DNA of 64,000 nt, taken from NCBI GenBank assembly GCA_022478985.1, contig JAKSZP010009202.1, forward strand, positions 310,001 through 374,000, read 5' to 3'. Below are positions 58,438 to 64,000 of this stretch, piece after piece. Both the position numbers and the translations under genes were made by a program. The notes under the pieces are model-generated. The model made no database searches. It was not told where the DNA came from and worked only from the letters and a program-made list of their open reading frames with translations. Source of the stretch: Massospora cicadina (lineage: Eukaryota > Entomophthoromycota > Entomophthoromycetes > Entomophthorales > Entomophthoraceae). How positions within the stretch are numbered: the first letter of the stretch is position 1; every line of letters starts with the position of its first letter.

Positions 58438-58749
58438 TTATGCTTTTTTTCTTTTCTGATTGGCCATCTTATTGAGTCTTCTTAGAAAAGGACTTGGGCT
58501 GGTTAGAATTATCAAATTTTCAGGAACAGCTTCTTGACATTTTGGTGTATCATTAATCATAATTGGTCCTCTTTTCCGTTGGGAAGTACTGGGTCTAGGA
58601 TTGTTGTATCTGCATGAGCCCCACTGTGATAAGATCCAGGGAGAAGGAAGTACCCACTTCAGAGCTAGATTCCATTTTGATATTGCTTTTTCATCTGGCT
58701 GAATCTGCCAGGAATTGATAATTAAATTCATCTTGGAGAGTGTCACCAA
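58438..58749 (-). pseudogene. Short ORF of N1, unknown
   Basis: 103 codons right after the primer site on the minus strand, starting MVTLSKMNLIINSWQIQPDE and ending in a basic tail (MANQKRKKA). Its position is that of gag. It may be the first part of a gag frame or non-coding leader; no motif is recognised. Confidence 0.35.
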
Positions 58750-58753
58750 TTTT

Positions 58754-58765
58754 GAGTGAGCACCA
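58754..58765 (-). promoter_or_regulatory. Primer binding site of N1
   Basis: The minus strand reads TGGTGCTCACTC two or three bases inside the 5' LTR. It shares its core with the primer site of G3. Confidence 0.65.
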
Positions 58766-58767
58766 AT

Positions 58768-59960
58768 TGTCGAAATCTTAGAATTCTCGCTTGATTAATT
58801 AAATCCTTCACAGTGAATCAGGCTGAAATTCAGCCAGGTGATCCTTGATTTGGCCAGTTGCTTACAGTTTTAAACCCATTCAAAAATGCACTAAGCATAC
58901 AAAAATGGCTCCAAACTTTCTGACCAAATTTTGGGTTTAATTTTCCCCTCATAATCAGGAACTTCAGCCAAGGCAGGCAAAGTGGCAAGCTGGGGATCCT
59001 GTGATCCCAGCTTGCTGACACTCTCAAAAAGTGACTTTAGATACAAATTAAATAAATATAGAATAAAATAGACTTTATTTAAGACTAGATTATTTGATGA
59101 TAATTCATTAAGTCAGGCACCAGTATTTATACCTCTAGGGCATCTCCTGGCCACTAAGAGTACATAATTTCAACAGATATCTTACCACCTCAGTTCAGCC
59201 CTTAAACTGATACAACTGAAACCTTTTCTTAGGTTTATTTGTGGTAAAATACTCTCAAAATTGGGAGGATTTCAGGTACAAAAATTGTGATAAAAGCATG
59301 CAAAATTATCCTAGGATCTTCTTAATTTGATTTTTGTCATACTGCTGACAAAATACATCTGTGAAATTCTTACCTTAATTGAAGTAGATGACATACTCCT
59401 AATCAGGATTTCAGCAGGACTCTCCCTCATTAGCACTAGTTAATCCCTTTTGGGTGGACCATGTGCGAGTGCTATCATGCCAATTATGTAAATTGACATA
59501 AAAATTTCGCCCTAGGGCAGAAAATTGATTACTTAATTCATTCATTTGGTTGTCCATGGGACTTTTATACATAAACTTCAGGTCACCCCCAAATAATTTT
59601 GTACACAAATTTCTTATTATTGGTCCAATTAATTAAGACTAGTTGCAGAGGATTGGGGCCGAGATAATTGGACCAACTGTGCAGATGTATTTGGCCTGAC
59701 CTGCCAAAAGAATAGTTAATTAAATTAACATTGCGTTGATCAACCCAGACAAGTAGTTGCAGAGAAGGTTAACCTAAATGTGCGGGGATTTTTGGCATGA
59801 GATTTAGTAATATAATCAAATCCACATAGCAATAATTGCCTGCGCTGTGTTATTGTAATAAGTTTTAATTAGATTTTTAGTTCAAGAATTAGGTGGGAAA
59901 ATCGGCCCAATCTGTAGGTTGTCAAAGAGTTTATTTTCAAGTCAATTACAGAATTTGACA
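58768..59960 (-). repeat. 5' LTR of N1
   Basis: On the plus strand it runs from TGTCGAAATCTTAG to CAGAATTTGACA; partner of 56843-58025. Confidence 0.85.
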
Positions 59961-60461
59961 ACGAGAATGGGTGTTCAAAGGCAACGGCTGCCATTTCATC
60001 AAAGAGATGTCAACTGAGGGTTGGGCGCTGAATCCCCCACTATAAATTTTCCATAATCCACCAATAATAAAAAACCACAGTTTAAAACACATTTTGGGAG
60101 AGATAAAGATCAGCTCGACTTTCCATTTGGTTTCACCCATCATTAGGTTGATACAGGTGATAAGGATTTAAAAGGCTAGGTGGACCAGGATACTTGTATG
60201 GCAGGAAGCCAGAAAAGACAACAGTAGTTTAGTACAGAGTTTATCAGAGTTTAGTAAAGAGTATACAGTAGATATAACAGATCAGTACACATTATTAGCA
60301 TCCATCTGTTCTATTCTTTCTCAGGGATATTATTGATGTTTGTAATTATTGGGAAACTCTTTAAGGAAAAGAGCAAGGATATGAGCGGAGATCCAGAGAA
60401 GAAGTGGAATCAAATTGGGGATTGCTGCTGACTGTGTGTCAAACTGGAGAATGTCAATGAG

Positions 60462-61885
60462 TGTAAGTCCTGGGGAACATCCCCTGTGCATAGATCGGGC
60501 ATTCTTCCCATTTTATAAGTAAAAAGGTTCCAAAGAAGGTGGCTGTACCCCTCATTACCCAGGGTGACCTCGCCCATGTGATAGATGAGCACTGGGTAAC
60601 AGCTCTCCCTCTTTGGATCCCTCCCCAGTGCCCACACTTCCCTCAGCCAAACTTGTCGCTGGATCAGGGAAATCTGAGTTGAGATCGCTAAATTGAAGTC
60701 AATTGGTCTGAAAACAATTGGAAAAAAGCCCAATGATCAGAATCCACATATTTAAAAAAAATGAAGATTGAATTTATGGCTAGAATTGCTGACAGTTTTG
60801 ATTCAGCCAGCAGTGCGATCATCAAAACTAACCCCTCTCAAAATTGTTGGGGATGATCCCTGATGTGCAGTAGTAGCATCAGACACCATCAATGATAGTT
60901 CAAAGCTCCCATCCAGCAAATTGGGAGTTGCAGTCAACACAACTCTTTTGACTGAACAAACCGCTCAGCAACTGGGCATGGGCAGGTTGGGCATCCCAAA
61001 CCCATTCCCAACCAATTGGGACCGCCCCTATGTGGGGTGGCCCGGGGGATTCCCATTGTTCATCAGGCCAGATTCTGTTGCGCCAACTGTCAGAGGTGCA
61101 GTTGAGCCTCAGTTTGGGCATTTGAGGTTAAACTGACAGCAACTTGGCCTGCCGCCAAATTCATAAATGTCAGTTACTATTGAGCTTATCTGCCCTAATC
61201 CCCAAATAATTCGCCAGTTAGGTCAAACTTAAGGGACCCAACCCCTGCTTGTTCCTGCATCAATTGACCACTATTTTATCAGTTGCATCACACTGAGAAA
61301 ATTGTTGGCCAATTTTATTCACTTTTCATAAAATAAAACTTGCCGCTAAAAACCATTAATTTTCGACTTATTGATATCCTTCTGGCCATATTACCGTTGA
61401 CTTTACTCTGGTGATCTGTCAGTCCCTATACTGATGTGCCTTACCAGTACTGATGGTTACTATGGCCCCACCATCATCAACTGGATTCAGCGAGCCAGAT
61501 ACTTCTAGCAATTCAACAACTTTATTTCAAATATCTGCCATCAATATACTGGGATCTTATGGCCTTACATCCACAATTTCCAAGCAAGGATCCGCCCCCT
61601 TGTCTCATAAGTTGAATTAAACCCACCCACCAATGACCTTATAGAAACTATACCTGTGGTTCCATCCCCTGCAGCAAGACCCCCGATGTCTTGGTTTGTC
61701 TCCATTTGGTTCGTTTTTGGGTTGCTATTCACAATTGCCCTACACCAATGATTTATCACTTCCCAATTCATGGCTCCATACAACGTCATATTTGTGGTAA
61801 TACCTCTGGCATTCTCTCTTGATTTTTGGTGCTTACGCATCCCAACTGGCAGGCTGGTCTAAACTTCTTCTGCCATTTTCATGAC
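60462..61885 (+). repeat. Solo LTR S2 inside the G3 3' LTR
   Basis: A 1424-base insert starting TGTAAGTCCTGGGG and ending TTTTCATGACA, flanked by ATGAG (60457-60461) and ATGGG (61886-61890). It is homologous to S1 but longer, with an extra segment in its right half (about 61370-61820). It interrupts LTR sequence that resumes after it. Confidence 0.75.
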
Positions 61886-62159
61886 AATGGGAATCTGAGA
61901 GAAGATCAGGTTAGACAGTATGAGGGAAGAATCCCTATATTGAGACATCACAAGTATTTTGAGCAGAAATACTGGCCAAGTGTTGGGCCAAGATCTAGGA
62001 CTTACATTCAACTATGTACAATAGTCATCATACAGTTATCAACCAATTATATCAACTCTCATACAACGTAGACAAATTGCACAAAATCTGAACCTGTGCA
62101 AGTAATAAGGATATAGGGGTTATTGGCTGAAAAGTATTTGATCCCAATAAATTTTTACA

Positions 62160-63590
62160 CTAGACTTTGCGGATGACTACATGACAGGTTAAGCTATCAA
62201 CAATTATGTTCAAAAGATGGAACGCACCCTAGAGAGAATATTTCATTGTGAGCAACGCATCTCTCAACAAAAGGAAAATGGAATTAATATTTCTAGGCAA
62301 GTACACTAAAAATTGGGCCACAACACCCAAACCTCACAGCCCCCCACAAAGGAACAACCCACTCATCCTACACTTTGCATCGCCTCCTACAATCAACCCT
62401 GTCCACCACCAAGGATATGGCTGGAAACAGGGGGGTATGCCAATGAGACAATTGAAAACAATCTACTACAGCAGGTGTCCAACTGCGTCGCCTCCCTCAA
62501 GGGAAGATCTCCAGGACTAATGGAGCGAGTAACAGTTGACAACTCACTCATCCTTCTGATGCTGTGGTTCCCCGCACACAAAATCTCCTTCTCACCTACA
62601 TTATTATCCTCAACTCACGCACTTATCCAGGGATGGCTGTGGCCTGGGTCCCGGCCCCCTGTATGGGTGGAAACACTCTTTGGCCCACGCTCCAGTGTAT
62701 GCATGGGCCTAATAGACCTTGAGGTCCACGCTAACCGCATATTGGGCACCTGGATAAAGGAAGTCCTAGCCCCAGACCTCCCACAATAACACTGGTCCAG
62801 AGCAGCGAAGTTCAACTTTGCACAGGCGCTCAAACTATCCAACCCACACAATTCGTCCAGAATGCTCACATACCTTGCAAACCGCCCCAGTGCAGCGGTC
62901 CCACATGGAACCCCCCTCACTACAAACACCTCCTCCGCACCATTCAGCACATGGGGTGGACCGTCACTCTCACAGGCACTAGTCAGGGAAGGGGAAGGCC
63001 CAGAGCTCACTTCACGCTAAGGAAACCAGAGGACCACCTCCAGAGGGACACCTAAAGTGGCCCCATTAATCTCAAGGATTGGCTACCTAAATGCTCTAGA
63101 CATCTCAAATGATATTACAACACAGAAGGAAATATGGAGACTAACACATCATCCGCTCCAACAGCCAAGGGTAAGAGTTAACACATGGCGTTGCCTCAGA
63201 AGAACCTACAGAACAGCAGATCGCTCCAACTCTCTTCATGCAGCATGTGCAGTATGGGAGGGGATGGCACGCTGCACCACTGCCTCAAAGCATGCCCCCC
63301 ATCTATAGCCATATGGCAGAAAGTTGCGCGTCTGTTAAGACCACAAAATTACCAGGAGCTGTCAATCTCCAGTAGTCTCCTTGCGCTACAACTTGAATCC
63401 CCAATATCACGCACACTCCACTCCCTGATAGTCGCCATTGCAATGTGGACAATCTACACCATAGAACTGGATGCCTTCAAGGGAACCATACCCACCATCC
63501 GTGGACAATCAGCAGATTTCACCTACACTTACTGGAACACTTTCAAGCCTGGCTATACGGATACATGAGGCCAAAGCAACAACAACTTGT
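62160..63590 (+). pseudogene. LINE A2 ORF2, C-terminal half of RT and Cys/His motif
   Basis: Begins with the active-site box FADDYMTG (62166 onward) directly after the G3 insertion. It continues with HALIQGWLWPGSRPPVWVET and MGLIDLEVHANRILGTWIKE (about 62610-62760), which align with LINE C. The C-terminal part has WRCLRRTYRTADRSNSLHA and, after a frame change, CSMCSMGGDGTLHHCLKAC near 63240-63300 (C-X2-C...H-X3/4-C). Stops occur at several points. Confidence 0.82.
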
Positions 63591-63867
63591 TTAATCACGG
63601 TTACCAGTCTGGTTTCTGCATATGGACCCCTTCCTCCACACCTGCTCCATAACAGGAAGAACCCCTTTGGATTAACGCAGTCAACCCCCTAAACCTGGCA
63701 GTACCAGCTGGCAACAGTGGTAGCTTGTCTACTCTGGGATGCCTATATCTTGTTATACCTCACCTCCCCTATCCCTTTTATTATTTGGTATTATCCATCC
63801 CCTGGTCGGCTTACCTTGGTTAAATAAAGAAAATTAATTTATTTAAATATCATATCTTAGTTATTCA

Positions 63868-64000
63868 AAGGTTTTCTTTCCGCTTGACATCAAAATTTGA
63901 GTGATTTTTTTAAAAACAGTTATTTTTTCCATCACCACCTCGCTGTGTCAGTTTTCCAATTTATGTCCTTGGATCTGCCACCTACTGCCCCAATGTGGGA
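63868..64000 (+). mobile_element. Start of a third B-type ORF1-only element (B3), runs off right edge
   Basis: TTTCTTTCCGCTTGACATC and the following leader match the starts of B1 (minus strand at 25578) and B2 (39800), up to CCCCAATGTGGGA, which corresponds to the ORF1 beginning. It starts directly after the tail of LINE A2. Whether it is ORF1-only cannot be seen. Confidence 0.55.

Larger units (their letters stand above)
56843..59960 (-). mobile_element. Non-autonomous LTR retrotransposon N1 nested in the G3 3' LTR
   Basis: Two long LTRs (56843-58025, 1183 bases; 58768-59960, 1193 bases) with ends TGTC...TTTGACA enclose only 742 bases. Flanks are ATTAG (left) and ACGAG (right), a 5-bp duplication with two changes. 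The minus-strand primer site (58765-58754) sets the orientation. There is no pol; the only frame (58749-58438) encodes 103 residues without a known motif. It must have used enzymes from another element. Confidence 0.85.
49018..62159 (+). mobile_element. Ty3/Gypsy element G3 with both LTRs and three nested insertions
   Basis: Bounded by CTAGA on both sides (49013-49017 and 62160-62164). Contents: 5' LTR, primer site, gag/protease remnants, repeat block, RT with an internal deletion, integrase interrupted by a solo LTR, a second repeat block, an antisense ORF region, polypurine tract and a 3' LTR interrupted twice. Removing the insertions and duplicated pentamers leaves about 1298 bases of 3' LTR against 1301 in the 5' LTR, which confirms the nested model. 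Confidence 0.92.
56310..62159 (+). repeat. 3' LTR of G3, in three pieces
   Basis: LTR sequence occupies 56310-56842, 59961-60461 and 61886-62159. The pieces are colinear with the 5' LTR (49018-50318). The gaps are the LTR retrotransposon at 56843-59960 and the solo LTR at 60462-61885. It ends AATTTTTACA before the CTAGA duplication. Confidence 0.9.
45410..63835 (+). mobile_element. LINE A2 (Tad1/R1-like), split in two by Gypsy G3
   Basis: Left part 45410-49017 carries the 5' UTR, ORF1, endonuclease and first half of RT; right part 62160-63835 carries the second half of RT, the C-terminal Cys/His region and the 3' tail. Deleting G3 and one CTAGA restores the in-frame RT reading KILDFADD. The 3' end has CCATCCCCTGGTCGGCTTAC (63794-63813) and an AAATAAAGAAAATTAA tail. 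A target duplication is unclear; ATTAATTT occurs at both ends but is low complexity. Confidence 0.88.

Noticed and set aside
1..64000. CRISPR array, bacterial operons or prophage
   Set aside because: No regular repeat-spacer pattern or bacterial gene organisation; introns and LINE/Gypsy elements indicate a eukaryote.

Overview
This window looks like a gene-poor, transposon-packed stretch of a fungal nuclear genome. There is one intact host gene, six exons at 20783-21967 for the mitochondrial large-subunit ribosomal protein mL44 (yeast Mrpl3 family). Nearly everything else is retrotransposon, DNA transposon or AT-rich sequence without recognisable genes. Fungal origin is inferred from the Tad1/R1-like LINEs with a CCHC ORF1, the Ty3/Gypsy families and the mL44 protein. 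The five mL44 introns are only 36-42 bp. An early-diverging, possibly insect-associated fungus (for example Entomophthorales) would fit the mL44 tail and an insect-type mariner relic at 39 kb. A rust or other repeat-rich fungus is not excluded; the species is not identified.

Layout, left half. 1-1866: minus-strand LINE (A1) running off the left edge. 1866-8215: Gypsy element G1 lacking its 5' end, with pol, an antisense ORF region and a 3' LTR. 8219-8502: a small TIR element. 8811-16141: minus-strand Gypsy element G2 with both LTRs, gag, protease, a dUTPase-like domain, RT, RNase H and integrase, all broken. 17984-19420: a non-autonomous Helitron. 20783-21967: the mL44 gene. 23686-25578: a minus-strand ORF1-only LINE derivative (B1) with a 15-bp target duplication. 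27920-33204: a complete but mutated LINE (C) with a 14-bp target duplication.

Layout, right half. 33219-38581 is AT-rich with one probable old LTR. 38597-38889: a tRNA-headed SINE whose tail matches the LINE tails. 39154-39710: a fold-back element made from a mariner transposase end. 39800-41735: a second ORF1-only element (B2). 41740-45085: a decayed LINE (D) carrying a solo LTR at 43401-44135. 45410-63835: LINE A2, split exactly at its RT catalytic FADD motif by a 13.1-kb Gypsy element (G3, 49018-62159, target duplication CTAGA). G3 is itself hit by a solo LTR in its integrase (52757-53894), a non-autonomous LTR retrotransposon in its 3' LTR (56843-59960) and a second solo LTR in that same LTR (60462-61885). 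From about 63868 the start of a third B element runs off the right edge.

Functional logic. LINE A2, the ORF1-only B elements and the SINE share a 3' tail, and LINE C carries a diverged version of it. This suggests one LINE machinery mobilised a family of parasites. Three LTR families carry the same primer-binding-site core (TGGTGCTCACT), pointing to one primer tRNA. The nesting gives a relative clock: LINE A2, then G3, then the three insertions inside G3. No element here has a complete open reading frame set, so all appear inactive copies.
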